A DNA stretch of 64,000 nt. Source: an uncultured Streptomyces sp. GTDB lineage: Bacteria > Actinomycetota > Actinomycetes > Streptomycetales > Streptomycetaceae. Location of the stretch: NCBI RefSeq assembly GCF_947488945.1, contig NZ_CANLBS010000015.1, forward strand, positions 124,001 to 188,000, written 5' to 3'. Every line of letters starts with the position of its first letter. The first letter of the stretch is position 1. Under the pieces are notes generated by a model. It was given only the letters and a program-made list of their open reading frames with translations. It ran no database searches and had not been told where the DNA came from. The position numbers and the translations under genes were made by a program. Of the stretch, positions 9,361-17,690 are shown in pieces.

Positions 9361-9399
9361 GGCCCGCCGCCGGAGGCGTGGAGCCTCCGGCGGCGGGCC
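9361..9399. terminator. Bidirectional terminator, 17-bp perfect stem
   Basis: Arms 9361-9377 and 9383-9399 are perfectly complementary around a 5-base loop (GTGGA). It lies between the convergent PHP hydrolase and amino-acid permease genes. There is no long T-tract, as is usual in Streptomyces. Confidence 0.85.
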
Positions 9400-9425
9400 G
9401 CCCGTTCGCGCGGGTGACGACGCCG

Positions 9426-10991
9426 TCAGTCCGCGACGACCAGCGCGGGGGTCTCCTTCGTCAGGACCTCGCCGCGGAAGAAGGCGGGGCTGCGGCGACG
9501 CATGATCTCCATGAGGACCACGCCGAGCAGCAGCAGGCCGACGCCGATGACGAAGACGGAGCCGACGCCGAACACCGAGGAGCCGGAGCCGTAGGCCGGG
9601 TCCCACATGTCGTAGAGGGTCTTGCCGAAGACGGCGGTCAGCAGGAGGCCGCCGACGACCGGGAAGAGGCCCTTGAAGAGGAGGTCGCGGGGGGAGCGGG
9701 TGAGCTCGGCGCGGAAGTACCAGGCGCAGGCGAAGGCCGTCAGCGCGTAGTAGAAGCAGATCATCAGGCCGAGGGCGTAGATGGTGTCGACCAGGACGTG
9801 CTCGCTGACCAGCGTCATCACGGTGTAGAAGACGCCGGTGGCGATGCCTGCGACGACGGTGGCCCTGCCCGGCGTCTTGAACTTCGGGTGGACCCGCGCG
9901 TAGGAGGCGGGCAGCGCCTCGTAGGAGGACATCGCGAGGACCGTGCGGGCGACCGGGATGAAGGTGGTCTGGAGGCTGGCGGCGGCCGAGGCGAGCACGG
10001 CGAGGAAGAGCAGGATGCCGAGGCCGGGGCCCATGACCGGGCCGGCCAGGGCGGCGAAGACGTTGTCCGAGGTCTCCGGGTTGGCGAGGCCGAGGCCCTG
10101 GTCGCCGGAGCCGACGACCATCTGCGCGGCGATGCCGGTGGCGAGGTAGGAGCCGACCAGGACGACCATCGCGATGAGCGCGGCGCGGCCCGGGGTCTTC
10201 TCGCTGCCGATGGTCTCCTCGTTCGCGGTGAGGCAGGCGTCCCATCCCCAGAACATGAAGATCGACAGGGAGAGCCCGGCGGTGAAGGCGGCGAACGACT
10301 GGACGGCGAAGGGGTTCAGCCAGGACCAGGAGAAGTCGACCGAGCCGGCGAAGTCGCCGCTCCGGGCCTTCTGGACGGCCATCACCACGAACAGGGCGAG
10401 CACGACGAGCTGGAGGCCGACCAGGGTGTACTGCACGCCCTTGGTCGCGGTCATGCCGCGGTAGCTGATCGCGGTGGCGGCGGCGATGAGGATCAGGCAG
10501 GTGAGGATGTGGACGGGCTTGCTGTCGTCCAGGTCCGCGACCGACGCGCTGTTGGTGATCTCACCGGCCAGCAGCCAGAAGTAGGAGGTGGCGACACCCG
10601 CGAGGTTGGAGAGCACGATGATCGTGGCGATCACCAGGCCCCAGCCGCACATCCAGCCGAGGCGTGGGCCGAACGCCTTCACGGTCCAGGTGAACGAGGT
10701 GCCGCAGTCGGGCACCGCCTTGTTCAGTTCCCGGTAGGCGAAGGCAACCAGCAGCATCGGCAGGAAGCCCGCGAGGAAGACGGCGGGCATCTGGAGGCCC
10801 ACCTCGCCGGCGGTCGAACCGAGCGTCGAGGTCAGGCAGTAGACGGGGGCGACGGTGGACACGCCGATCACGGCACTGCCCATCAGGCCGACGGAGTTCC
10901 CGCCGAGCCCCTTGCCGCGTACGCCACCGTCGCCGGGGTCGGTTCCCCGTACCGTGTCTCCGGCCCGTGGCCGCGCGTCCAGCTGTGTCAT
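9426..10991 (-). CDS. APC-family amino acid permease
   Basis: Membrane permease of 521 residues of the amino acid-polyamine-organocation superfamily with about 12 hydrophobic segments from residue 35 onward. The first, GLMGSAVIGVSTVAPVYCLT, is the helix-1 substrate loop region. The helix-6 region includes SIFMFWGWDACLTANEETIGSEKTPGRAA, characteristic of APC transporters. ATG 10991 was chosen; an in-frame GTG at 11021 is the alternative, and neither has a strong ribosome site. A 9-bp inverted repeat at 11029-11052 sits just upstream and may be regulatory. The amino acid is not predictable from sequence alone. It is a single-gene unit. Confidence 0.87.
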   Translation of the reverse strand: MTQLDARPRAGDTVRGTDPGDGGVRGKGLGGNSVGLMGSAVIGVSTVAPVYCLTSTLGSTAGEVGLQMPAVFLAGFLPMLLVAFAYRELNKAVPDCGTSFTWTVKAFGPRLGWMCGWGLVIATIIVLSNLAGVATSYFWLLAGEITNSASVADLDDSKPVHILTCLILIAAATAISYRGMTATKGVQYTLVGLQLVVLALFVVMAVQKARSGDFAGSVDFSWSWLNPFAVQSFAAFTAGLSLSIFMFWGWDACLTANEETIGSEKTPGRAALIAMVVLVGSYLATGIAAQMVVGSGDQGLGLANPETSDNVFAALAGPVMGPGLGILLFLAVLASAAASLQTTFIPVARTVLAMSSYEALPASYARVHPKFKTPGRATVVAGIATGVFYTVMTLVSEHVLVDTIYALGLMICFYYALTAFACAWYFRAELTRSPRDLLFKGLFPVVGGLLLTAVFGKTLYDMWDPAYGSGSSVFGVGSVFVIGVGLLLLGVVLMEIMRRRSPAFFRGEVLTKETPALVVAD

Positions 10992-11028
10992 GGGCAAGAC
11001 CGTATGCGCTGCGATTTCCACATACGGA

Positions 11029-11052
11029 GGGTGAGACTCCCCCGTCTCACCC
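11029..11052. promoter_or_regulatory. Inverted repeat upstream of the permease
   Basis: GGGTGAGAC (11029-11037) and GTCTCACCC (11044-11052) form a perfect 9-bp inverted repeat with a 6-base centre, 38 bases before the permease start. It could be an operator or an RNA hairpin in the 5' leader. The rest of 10992-11265 is AT-richer intergenic sequence holding the divergent promoters. Confidence 0.5.
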
Positions 11053-11240
11053 TTGAATGGAAAGCCAACTCCGGATTTACCGTAGGTAGATCGAAGGCAT
11101 GCGACTGTATATGCCTTGGGTTAAGCGGCTTGTATACGACCGACACACAGTGCGAGAACCGCAGCACCGCCCCTTTTGCCCCGGTTCAAAATTTTCCCGC
11201 GGACGTCCGGATTCCGGACGGGGAGTGGACGCCCGCTCGG

Positions 11241-11258
11241 TAGGATCACTGGTAGGAT
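11241..11258 (+). promoter_or_regulatory. Two tandem TAGGAT -10-like boxes before the antitoxin gene
   Basis: TAGGAT occurs at 11241-11246 and again at 11253-11258 inside a short direct repeat (GGTAGGAT). Both match the Streptomyces -10 consensus. The second abuts the GAGGAG ribosome site (11259-11263) of the antitoxin, so only the first can drive a conventional leader; the repeat may instead be an autoregulatory site for the toxin-antitoxin complex. Confidence 0.45.
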
Positions 11259-11265
11259 GAGGAGC

Positions 11266-11529
11266 ATGAGTGAAGCTACCGGCAAGTACTCGATCACCAT
11301 GCCCCGTGACATCGCAGAGGCCGCCAGAGCCCGCGGCGGCCCCTCCGGCCTCTCTGCGTACGTGGCTGCCGCCGTGGCGCGCCAGATCGAACGTGACAAC
11401 CTCGACGAACTCATCCAGGTGGCCGAGGCCGAACACGGTCCCGTATCGGACGAGGAGATCCAGTCCCTGCGTGACGAGCTGCACCGAGCTCGTGGCGAGC
11501 AGCGCCGGTCGGGAGCCAACGCCGCATGA
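11266..11529 (+). CDS. Type II antitoxin, ribbon-helix-helix-like
   Basis: Small protein of 87 residues. The N-terminal beta strand KYSITMPRDIAEAARARG and following helix GGPSGLSAYVAAAVARQIERDN look like a CopG/RHH DNA-binding fold; the acidic, Glu-rich tail (about 45-80) is expected to wrap the toxin. ATG 11266 follows GAGGAG directly. The stop overlaps the start of the PIN-domain gene by ATGA (11526-11529), the usual antitoxin-then-toxin order. By family knowledge it neutralises the toxin and represses its own promoter, where the paired TAGGAT repeats lie. Confidence 0.8.
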   Translation: MSEATGKYSITMPRDIAEAARARGGPSGLSAYVAAAVARQIERDNLDELIQVAEAEHGPVSDEEIQSLRDELHRARGEQRRSGANAA

Positions 11530-11939
11530 ACCGTCAGCAGGCCGCCCCCGGCGGAACTCTGGTCCTCGACAGTGAAGGACTGGCCAAAGCCGTACTGCGT
11601 GATCGCACCGTGACCGCCTGGCTGGCACTGGCGCGCGCGGACGACCAGCGCGTGCTCACTTCCGTCGCCACGCTGGTGGAGGTGGTCCACCCCCGGATCA
11701 ACCGCCCGGCGCTGGAGTGGACCCTCTCCCGCATAGTGGTCGAGCCGGTCACGGAGGCCGTGGGCGTCAGCGCAACGGCCCTTCTCTCCGACGCCGGGCT
11801 GCACGGCCACAAGTACGCCATCGACGCCATGCTTGCGGCCACGGCCCTCGCGGCCCCCGGACCGACCACGATCCTCACGTCGGATCCGGACGACCTGATC
11901 GCGCTGTGCGGTGACCGCGTCACGGTCGTCAAGGTCTGA
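11526..11939 (+). CDS. PIN-domain toxin (VapC-like ribonuclease)
   Basis: Protein of 137 residues with the PIN-domain acidic set: D15 in LVLDSEG, E52 in TLVEVV, D100 in YAIDAML and D120/D122 in TSDPDD. Family members are Mg-dependent RNases that cleave tRNA or rRNA and arrest growth when free of antitoxin. The catalytic residues all appear intact, so it is probably active. It overlaps the antitoxin by 4 bases and ends 16 bp from the convergent acyl-CoA synthetase. The pair sits alone between housekeeping genes and is likely an accessory insertion. Confidence 0.83.
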   Translation: MNRQQAAPGGTLVLDSEGLAKAVLRDRTVTAWLALARADDQRVLTSVATLVEVVHPRINRPALEWTLSRIVVEPVTEAVGVSATALLSDAGLHGHKYAIDAMLAATALAAPGPTTILTSDPDDLIALCGDRVTVVKV

Positions 11940-11955
11940 CCCCGGCGCCGAGCCC

Positions 11956-13884
11956 CTACTTCCGGTACAGCTCCTCGATCTCCGCCGCGTAGTCCCGGGC
12001 GACCGCGTCCCGCTTCAGCTTCAGGGACGGCGTCAGATGGCCGCTCTCCTCGGTGAAGTCACCGGGGAGCACCGTGAACTTGCGGATGGACTCGGCGCGC
12101 GAGACCAGCCGGTTGGCCTCGTCCACCGCGCGTTGCAGTGCCTCGCGCAGCTCCTGGTCGTGGATCAGGTCCCGCACCGGTACGTCCTGCTTCTTCTTCA
12201 TCTGCCGCCAGTGCCCGAGCCCGTCCTGGTCCAGGGTGATCAGCGCGGTGATGAAGGAGCGGTTGTCGCCGACCACCATGCACTGGCTGATCAGCGGGTG
12301 GGCGCGCAGCCAGTCCTCCAGCGGGGCCGGGGTGACGTTCTTGCCGCCCGAAGTGATGATGATGTCCTTCTTGCGGCCCGTGATGCTGAGGTAGCCCTCG
12401 TCGTCGAGCGCGCCGAGGTCGCCGGTGGCGAACCAGCCGTCGTCGAGGACCGGCACCGGCTCGCCGCGCTCCGCGTCCCAGTACCCCTGGAACACCTGGC
12501 CGCCCTTGAGCAGCACCTCCCCGTCGTCCGCTATCCGGACCGCCGCACCGGGCAGCGGCCAGCCGACCGTGCCGATACGGGGCTTGAGCGGCGGGGTCAC
12601 CGTGTGGGCGGCGGTGGTCTCGGTCAGCCCGTACCCCTCGAAGATCTGGATGCCGGCGCCCGCGTAGAACGCGCCGAGCCGGTCGCCGAGCGGGGAGCCG
12701 CCGCAGATCGCGTAGCGGACCCGGCCGCCGAGCGCGGCCCGGATGCGGCGGTAGACCAGCGGGTCGTAGAGGGCGCGGGCGAGCTTCAGGCCGGTGCCCG
12801 GCCCCGGCCCGGTGCCGTGTTCGGCGGCCTCGACGGCCTGCCCGTAGCGCTGCGCGATCCGGGCGGCGCGGTCGAAGGACGAGGCGCGGCCCAGCTTCTC
12901 GGCGGTGGCCCGGCCGGTGTTGTAGACCTTCTCCAGGACGTAGGGGATGGCCAGCAGGAAGGTCGGCCGGAACCCCGCGAGGTCGGCCAGCAGGTCCTCG
13001 GTCTTGATCGAGGGCGCGTGGCCGAGGCGGACCCGGGCGCGCAGGCAGCCGATCGCCACCATCCGGCCGAAGACATGGCTGAGCGGCAGGAACAGCAGGG
13101 TGGACGCCGGGTCCTTGGAGACCGACTTGAAGACCGGGTGGAGCAGTTCGATGGCGTTGTCGACCTCGGCGAAGAAGTTGCCGTGGCTCAGCACGCAGCC
13201 CTTGGGGCGGCCGGTGGTGCCGGAGGTGTAGATGAGGGTGGCGGGGGTCGCCGGTTCCAGCGCGGCCCTGCGGTCGGCCACCGCGCGGTCGGGGACGTCC
13301 GCGCCGCGCGTCCTGAGGTGGCCGATCGCGCCGGTGTCGAACTGCCACAGGTGTGTCAGGTCGCCGAGCTGACGGCGCTCCTGGCTGATGACGCGGGCCT
13401 GCTCCGTGGTCTCGACGGCGCAGGCGACGGCGCCGGAGTCCTGGAGGATCCACCGCGCCTGGAAGGCCGAGGAGGTCGGGTAGATGGGGACGGTGACCAG
13501 CCCGGCCGCCCAGGCCGCGAAGTCGAGCAGCGTCCACTCGTAGGTCGTGCGGGCCATGATGGCGAGCCGGTCGCCGGGCCGCAGCCCTTCGGCGATCAGG
13601 CCCTTGGCGACCGCCAGCACTTCGGCGGCGAACGCGGCGGCCGTCATGTCCTGCCAGGAGCCGTCCGGCTGCTTGCGGCTGACGACGGCTTCGGAGGGCG
13701 CCTCGCGGGCGTTGTCGAAGGGGATCTCGGCGAGCGATCCGCGCCGCACGGGCGGGGCGAGCGCCGGCACCGACGCCTCCCGCACGGTCCCGTCGGGCGC
13801 CCGCAGCACGGTGGGCTCGACCAGTACGGGGGTGGCGGGGGCCGTCGCCGGCTCGGGCGCGGTGGTGGAGGGGGGCGTGGACAC
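11956..13884 (-). CDS. Long-chain fatty acyl-CoA synthetase (AMP-forming)
   Basis: ANL-superfamily adenylating enzyme of 642 residues that activates fatty acids to acyl-CoA. The AMP-binding P-loop TLIYTSGTTGRPKGC is near 213-227, the adenylate-sensing YGLTETTAA near 420, then GDLGALDDEGYLSITGRKKDII near 490-512, and the C-terminal swivel domain with SPSLKLKR containing the late lysine. The length and the membrane-FadD15-like layout fit bacterial long-chain enzymes. It starts at GTG 13884 with GAGGAG upstream. It is head-to-tail with the thiolase gene (ends 14032) and may be cotranscribed, placing it in fatty-acid activation before the thiolase/FabG/MaoC cycle. Confidence 0.9.
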   Translation of the reverse strand: MSTPPSTTAPEPATAPATPVLVEPTVLRAPDGTVREASVPALAPPVRRGSLAEIPFDNAREAPSEAVVSRKQPDGSWQDMTAAAFAAEVLAVAKGLIAEGLRPGDRLAIMARTTYEWTLLDFAAWAAGLVTVPIYPTSSAFQARWILQDSGAVACAVETTEQARVISQERRQLGDLTHLWQFDTGAIGHLRTRGADVPDRAVADRRAALEPATPATLIYTSGTTGRPKGCVLSHGNFFAEVDNAIELLHPVFKSVSKDPASTLLFLPLSHVFGRMVAIGCLRARVRLGHAPSIKTEDLLADLAGFRPTFLLAIPYVLEKVYNTGRATAEKLGRASSFDRAARIAQRYGQAVEAAEHGTGPGPGTGLKLARALYDPLVYRRIRAALGGRVRYAICGGSPLGDRLGAFYAGAGIQIFEGYGLTETTAAHTVTPPLKPRIGTVGWPLPGAAVRIADDGEVLLKGGQVFQGYWDAERGEPVPVLDDGWFATGDLGALDDEGYLSITGRKKDIIITSGGKNVTPAPLEDWLRAHPLISQCMVVGDNRSFITALITLDQDGLGHWRQMKKKQDVPVRDLIHDQELREALQRAVDEANRLVSRAESIRKFTVLPGDFTEESGHLTPSLKLKRDAVARDYAAEIEELYRK

Positions 13885-14031
13885 GTGCGGCTCCTCAACT
13901 GGGGGTCGTGCGGTTCACCGGGCGCACCGGTCGCCCCGGACGGGGCGCCGGCGCGGGACGTTCGGGCGGAGCGCCGGGTCCGACCGGCGCCCCGCGGGGG
14001 GCTCGTCCCGACGCGTGGTCGGTCCTTCGCC

Positions 14032-15294
14032 TCACGGCCGTTCCAGGACGGCCGTCACCCCCTGGCCGCCGGCCGCGCAGATCGAGATGAGCCCGCGGCC
14101 GGGCCCCTCCCGCTCGGCGAGCAGCTTGGCGAGGGTGGCGACGATACGGGCGCCGGTCGCGGCGAAGGGGTGCCCGGTGGCGAGGGAGGACCCCGCCACG
14201 TTGAGCTTGTCCCGGTCCACCGGGGCCAGTCCCTGCTTCTCCCAGGCGGCGAGGGTGGCCAGCACCTGGGAGGCGAACGCCTCGTGCACCTCGAACAGGT
14301 CGAAGTCCTCGACGGAGAGTCCGGCGCGCTCCAGCAGCCGGGGCACCGCGTACGCGGGGGCCATCAGCAGCCCGTCCTCGCCGCCGACGTAGTCCACCGC
14401 CGCGGTCTCGTAGAGGGTGAGGTAGGCCTGCGGTTCCAGGCCGTGGGCCGCCGCCCACTCCTCGCTCGCCAGCAGCACCGTGGCGGCGCCGTCGGTGAGC
14501 GGGGTGGAGTTGCCGGCCGTCATCGTCGCACCGGGCCGATCGGTGCCGAAGACCGGCTTGAGCGTGGCGAGTTTCTCGACCGTGGAGCCGGGGCGCAGGT
14601 TCTGGTCCCGCTCCAGGCCGAGGTGGGGCACCACCAGGTCGTCCAGGAAGCCGCGGTCGTAGGCGGCGGCCAGCCGCTGGTGGCTGGTGGCGGCCAGCAG
14701 GTCCTGGTCGGCCCGGCCGATCTCCCAGCGGCGGGCGGTGATCGCGGCGTGGTCGCCCATCGAGAGCCCGGTGCGGGGCTCGGCGTTGCGCGGGACGTCG
14801 GGCACCAGATGGCGGGGGCGGACCCCGGCCAGCGCCTTGACCCGGCCGCCGGCCGTCTTGGCGCGGCGGGCCGCCAGCAGGGTGCGGCGCAGTTCGTCGT
14901 TGACGCCGAGCGGGGCGTCGCTGGTCGTGTCGGACCCGCCGGCCACCGCCGAATCGACGGCGCCGAGGGCTATCTTGTTCGCCGCCGCGATGACAGCCTG
15001 GAGCCCGGTGCCGCATGCCTGCTGGACGTCGTAGGCGGGGGTGCGCGGGTCGAGCCGGGAGCCGAGCACCGTCTCGCGCGCCAGGTTGAAGTCGCGGCTG
15101 TGCTTGAGGACGGCTCCGGCCACGAACTCGCCGATCCGCTCCCCGGCCAGTGCGAACCGCTCGACCAGGCCGTCGAGGGCCGCGGTCAGCATCTGCTGGT
15201 TGGAGGCTTCGGCGTAGGGGCCGTCGGAACGCGCGAACGGGATGCGGCTGCCGCCGAGTACGGCGACACGGCGCGGTTGCGGAAGAGGTATCAA
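14032..15294 (-). CDS. Acetyl-CoA C-acetyltransferase (FadA2-like thiolase)
   Basis: Thiolase of 420 residues catalysing CoA-dependent cleavage or condensation of 3-ketoacyl-CoA. The nucleophilic Cys94 lies in QQACGTGLQA, the catalytic His of EVHEAFA is near 350, GHPFAATG near 378, and Cys406 lies in CAAGGQG. All active-site residues are present. The predicted start is TTG 15294 and is uncertain, because no better in-frame start is visible. It diverges from the fabG-maoC operon over a GAGTAA/TTACTC operator, the same trio as mycobacterial fadA2, fabG4 and htdX. Fatty-acid degradation or a specialised lipid pathway is the likely role. Confidence 0.9.
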   Translation of the reverse strand: MIPLPQPRRVAVLGGSRIPFARSDGPYAEASNQQMLTAALDGLVERFALAGERIGEFVAGAVLKHSRDFNLARETVLGSRLDPRTPAYDVQQACGTGLQAVIAAANKIALGAVDSAVAGGSDTTSDAPLGVNDELRRTLLAARRAKTAGGRVKALAGVRPRHLVPDVPRNAEPRTGLSMGDHAAITARRWEIGRADQDLLAATSHQRLAAAYDRGFLDDLVVPHLGLERDQNLRPGSTVEKLATLKPVFGTDRPGATMTAGNSTPLTDGAATVLLASEEWAAAHGLEPQAYLTLYETAAVDYVGGEDGLLMAPAYAVPRLLERAGLSVEDFDLFEVHEAFASQVLATLAAWEKQGLAPVDRDKLNVAGSSLATGHPFAATGARIVATLAKLLAEREGPGRGLISICAAGGQGVTAVLERP

Positions 15295-15353
15295 CGCGAC
15301 CAGCTCGTCCCGGTCGCAGGGGCACGGTTCATCTCGACCTACTCCTGACCCTT

Positions 15354-15375
15354 GAGTAACCTTACTCTGGAGTAA
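15354..15375. promoter_or_regulatory. Three alternating GAGTAA/TTACTC half-sites (operator)
   Basis: GAGTAA at 15354-15359, TTACTC at 15362-15367 and GAGTAA at 15370-15375, each separated by two bases, give two overlapping palindromes in the short gap between the divergent thiolase and FabG genes. The symmetry suits a TetR- or FadR-type dimer pair. The TetR gene closing the cluster (17666-18307) is the obvious candidate, by inference. Confidence 0.7.
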
Positions 15376-15403
15376 ATCTACGACCGAGCAGGGAGTCTGG
15401 ACA

Positions 15404-16723
15404 ATGGCCGACCGCTATCTGCGTTTCACCGGCACCGCACCCGGCCGTTTCCTCACCACGCGGCTCGGCCTGCCGCAGCCGGCCGCCCTGCGCCGCTGGT
15501 CGCTCGAAACCCCCACGCTCGACGGGCCGTTGCTGCACCTCACCGCGGGCGCGTCGGACGCCACCGACGCGATCGGTGCGGCGCTGGCCCGGACCGGCCT
15601 CACCGTCGCGGCCTCGGCCGGACGCCCCGCGGGCATCGTCCTGGACGCGACCGGCGTCACCACCGCGGCGGGCCTCGCCGACGTGCACGCCGCCCTGCAC
15701 CCCGTCGTACGCTCCCTCGCGGACAGCGGGCGCATCGTCGTCCTCGGCGCCCACCCGTCCCCCGACGACCACCACCAGGCCGCCGCCCAGCAGGCGTTGG
15801 AGGGATTCGTCCGCTCGCTCGGCAAGGAGATCGGCCGGGGCTCCACCGCGCAGCTCGTCCGGATCGCCCCCGGGGCCGCCGCCTCCGCCGCCTCCACCCT
15901 GGCGTTCCTGCTCTCGCCCAAGTCCGCGTACGTCAGCGGTCAGGTGGTCCAGCTGACCGACGCGACCCCCGAACCCGTCGCCGACCCGGCCGCCCCGCTG
16001 GCCGGCCGCACCGCGCTGGTCACCGGCTCCGCGCGGGGCATCGGGGCGGCCGTCGCCTCGGTGCTCGCCCGCGACGGCGCGCACGTCATCTGCCTGGACG
16101 TGCCGCAGGCCCAGGACGACCTGGTCCGCACCGCCGACCGGCTCGGCGCCTCCGCGCTGCCGCTCGACATCACCGCCCCGGACGCCGCCGACCGGATCGC
16201 CGCCGCGGCCCCGGACGGCCTCGACGTCCTCGTCCACAACGCCGGCATCACCCGCGACCGCCGCCTCGCCAACATGCCGGCCGACCGCTGGGCGTCCGTC
16301 GTCGAGGTCAACCTCGACAGCGTGCTGCGCACCACCGACGCGCTGCTGAAGGCGGGCGCCGTCAACCGGGGCGGCCGGATCGTCGCCACCGCCTCCATCG
16401 CCGGGATCGCCGGCAACAACGGCCAGACCAACTACGCCGCCAGCAAGGCGGGCGTCATCGGGATGGTCCGCTCGCTCGCCCCGCGCGCGGCCGCCGACCA
16501 CGACGTGACGGTCAACGCGGTGGCCCCCGGCTTCATCGAGACGAAGATGACCGCCGCCGTCCCGCTGTTCATCCGGGAAGCGGGCCGCCGGATGACCTCG
16601 CTGGGCCAGGGCGGCCTTCCGGTGGACGTCGCCGAGACCGTCGCCTGGTTCGCCGATCCGGGCTCCACCGCCGTCAACGGCCAGGTCGTGCGGGTCTGCG
16701 GCCAGAGCCTGCTCGGGGCGTGA
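15404..16723 (+). CDS. 3-oxoacyl-ACP reductase, high-molecular-weight FabG (FabG4-like)
   Basis: Protein of 439 residues, much longer than ordinary FabG (about 250). An N-terminal half (1-195) forms a flavodoxin-like degenerate Rossmann domain, and the C-terminal half is a full SDR: TGSARGIGAAVAS near 206, HNAGITRD near 277, then the catalytic Ser of TASIAG and the YAASK Tyr/Lys pair. This two-domain layout is that of mycobacterial FabG4, an NADH-dependent 3-ketoacyl-CoA reductase. It starts at ATG 15404 with GGGAG upstream. Its stop overlaps the MaoC start by GTGA, so the pair is translationally coupled. Reduction of 3-ketoacyl-CoA/ACP in the same cycle as the thiolase is likely. Confidence 0.9.
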   Translation: MADRYLRFTGTAPGRFLTTRLGLPQPAALRRWSLETPTLDGPLLHLTAGASDATDAIGAALARTGLTVAASAGRPAGIVLDATGVTTAAGLADVHAALHPVVRSLADSGRIVVLGAHPSPDDHHQAAAQQALEGFVRSLGKEIGRGSTAQLVRIAPGAAASAASTLAFLLSPKSAYVSGQVVQLTDATPEPVADPAAPLAGRTALVTGSARGIGAAVASVLARDGAHVICLDVPQAQDDLVRTADRLGASALPLDITAPDAADRIAAAAPDGLDVLVHNAGITRDRRLANMPADRWASVVEVNLDSVLRTTDALLKAGAVNRGGRIVATASIAGIAGNNGQTNYAASKAGVIGMVRSLAPRAAADHDVTVNAVAPGFIETKMTAAVPLFIREAGRRMTSLGQGGLPVDVAETVAWFADPGSTAVNGQVVRVCGQSLLGA

Positions 16724-17583
16724 TCCCGGTGGACAGCCTCACCGCCTCTCTGGTGCGCGGCGCCGCCGGCTCCCCGTTCAAGCGGGCCGGCCGCCCCGGC
16801 GCGGTGCTCCCCGCCGACCGGGCGGTCCGCCCGGCGGCCGTCCCCGCCCCGGCCCCGCTGGCCCGCTACCGCGCACTGTGCGGCCACCCGTCCGACGGGC
16901 CGCTGCCGCTGCCCTACCCGCACGTGCTGGGCTTCCCGCTGGCCATGCGGCTGATGACGGCCCGCGCGTTCCCGCTGCCGGTCCTCGGGCTGGTGCACAC
17001 CTGGATCACCCTCGCCGCCCACCGCCCGCTCGACCCGCACGAGCCGCTCGGACTCACCGTGTACGCCGACGGGCTGGCCCTGCACCGGCGCGGCACCGAG
17101 GTGACCCTGGTGACCGAGGCGCGGGTGGGCGGCTCGCTGGTCTGGGAGTCCCGCAGCGGCTACCTCGCCCGGCACCGGACCGCGCCCCCCGGCGCGGACG
17201 CGCCCGCCGCGGACGACCCGCCGCACCGGGCGACCGCACCGCCCGCCGCCCTGCCCGCGCGGGCCGAGTGGCGGCTGCCCGCCGACCTGGGACGGCGGTA
17301 CGGGGCGGTCTCCGGGGACCGCAACCCGATCCACCTCCACCCGCTGACGGCCCGGCTGTTCGGCTTCCCGCGGGCCATCGCGCACGGGATGTGGACGGTC
17401 GCCCGCTGCCTCGCCGAGAACGACGACCCGGCGGGCGTGCGCGAGGCCCGCGCGGACTTCCGGGCCCCGGTGCTGCTGCCCTCCACCGTCACCTACACGG
17501 CCGATCCGGCGACCGGCGCCTTCGCGCTGCGCGGCGGCACGGACGGCGCGCGGCTCCACCTGACGGGGACCGTGCGGCGCTGA
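16720..17583 (+). CDS. MaoC-family dehydratase/hydratase (HtdX-like)
   Basis: Hot-dog-fold enzyme of 287 residues. The hydratase-2 motif is clear near 190-220: RYGAVSGDRNPIHLHP followed by FPRAIAHGMW, with the catalytic Asp and His. The N-terminal half is a second, degenerate hot-dog unit, giving the double-hot-dog size of HtdX-type (R)-specific enoyl-CoA hydratases. The start is GTG 16720 overlapping the FabG stop, with an in-frame GTG at 16729 as alternative. It is expected to hydrate/dehydrate the 3-hydroxyacyl/enoyl-CoA pair with the neighbouring reductase. A strong hairpin follows immediately. Confidence 0.88.
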   Translation: MIPVDSLTASLVRGAAGSPFKRAGRPGAVLPADRAVRPAAVPAPAPLARYRALCGHPSDGPLPLPYPHVLGFPLAMRLMTARAFPLPVLGLVHTWITLAAHRPLDPHEPLGLTVYADGLALHRRGTEVTLVTEARVGGSLVWESRSGYLARHRTAPPGADAPAADDPPHRATAPPAALPARAEWRLPADLGRRYGAVSGDRNPIHLHPLTARLFGFPRAIAHGMWTVARCLAENDDPAGVREARADFRAPVLLPSTVTYTADPATGAFALRGGTDGARLHLTGTVRR

Positions 17584-17587
17584 GGGG

Positions 17588-17616
17588 CGGGCGGGGGCCG
17601 CACCGGCCCCCGCCCG
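17588..17616. terminator. Terminator hairpin after the MaoC gene
   Basis: CGGGCGGGGGCC at 17588-17599 pairs perfectly with 17605-17616 around a 5-base loop. It lies between the convergent MaoC and TetR genes. Confidence 0.8.
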
Positions 17617-17634
17617 GTCCGGCAGGCGCCGGGA

Positions 17635-17690
17635 TCAGGCCGGGGCCTGCCGGGCGCGGGCGGTGTCAGGCCGGGGCCTGCCAGGCGCGG
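17635..17690. repeat. 25-bp duplication of the TetR gene 3' end
   Basis: The sequence at 17666-17690, which includes the TetR stop codon and last codons, is repeated at 17635-17659 with one mismatch, offset by 31 bp. A second TGA therefore follows the real one on the minus strand. Confidence 0.8.

Noticed and set aside
7456..10245. 929-residue minus-strand open frame across the PHP hydrolase and permease
   Set aside because: Gly/Arg/Pro-rich translation without domains, overlapping two well-supported genes; a GC-bias shadow.
7554..11243. 1229-residue plus-strand open frame
   Set aside because: Same reason: antisense or out-of-frame reading of the PHP hydrolase and the permease.
11911..15348. 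1145-residue plus-strand open frame
   Set aside because: Antisense to the acyl-CoA synthetase and thiolase, both with clear active-site motifs.
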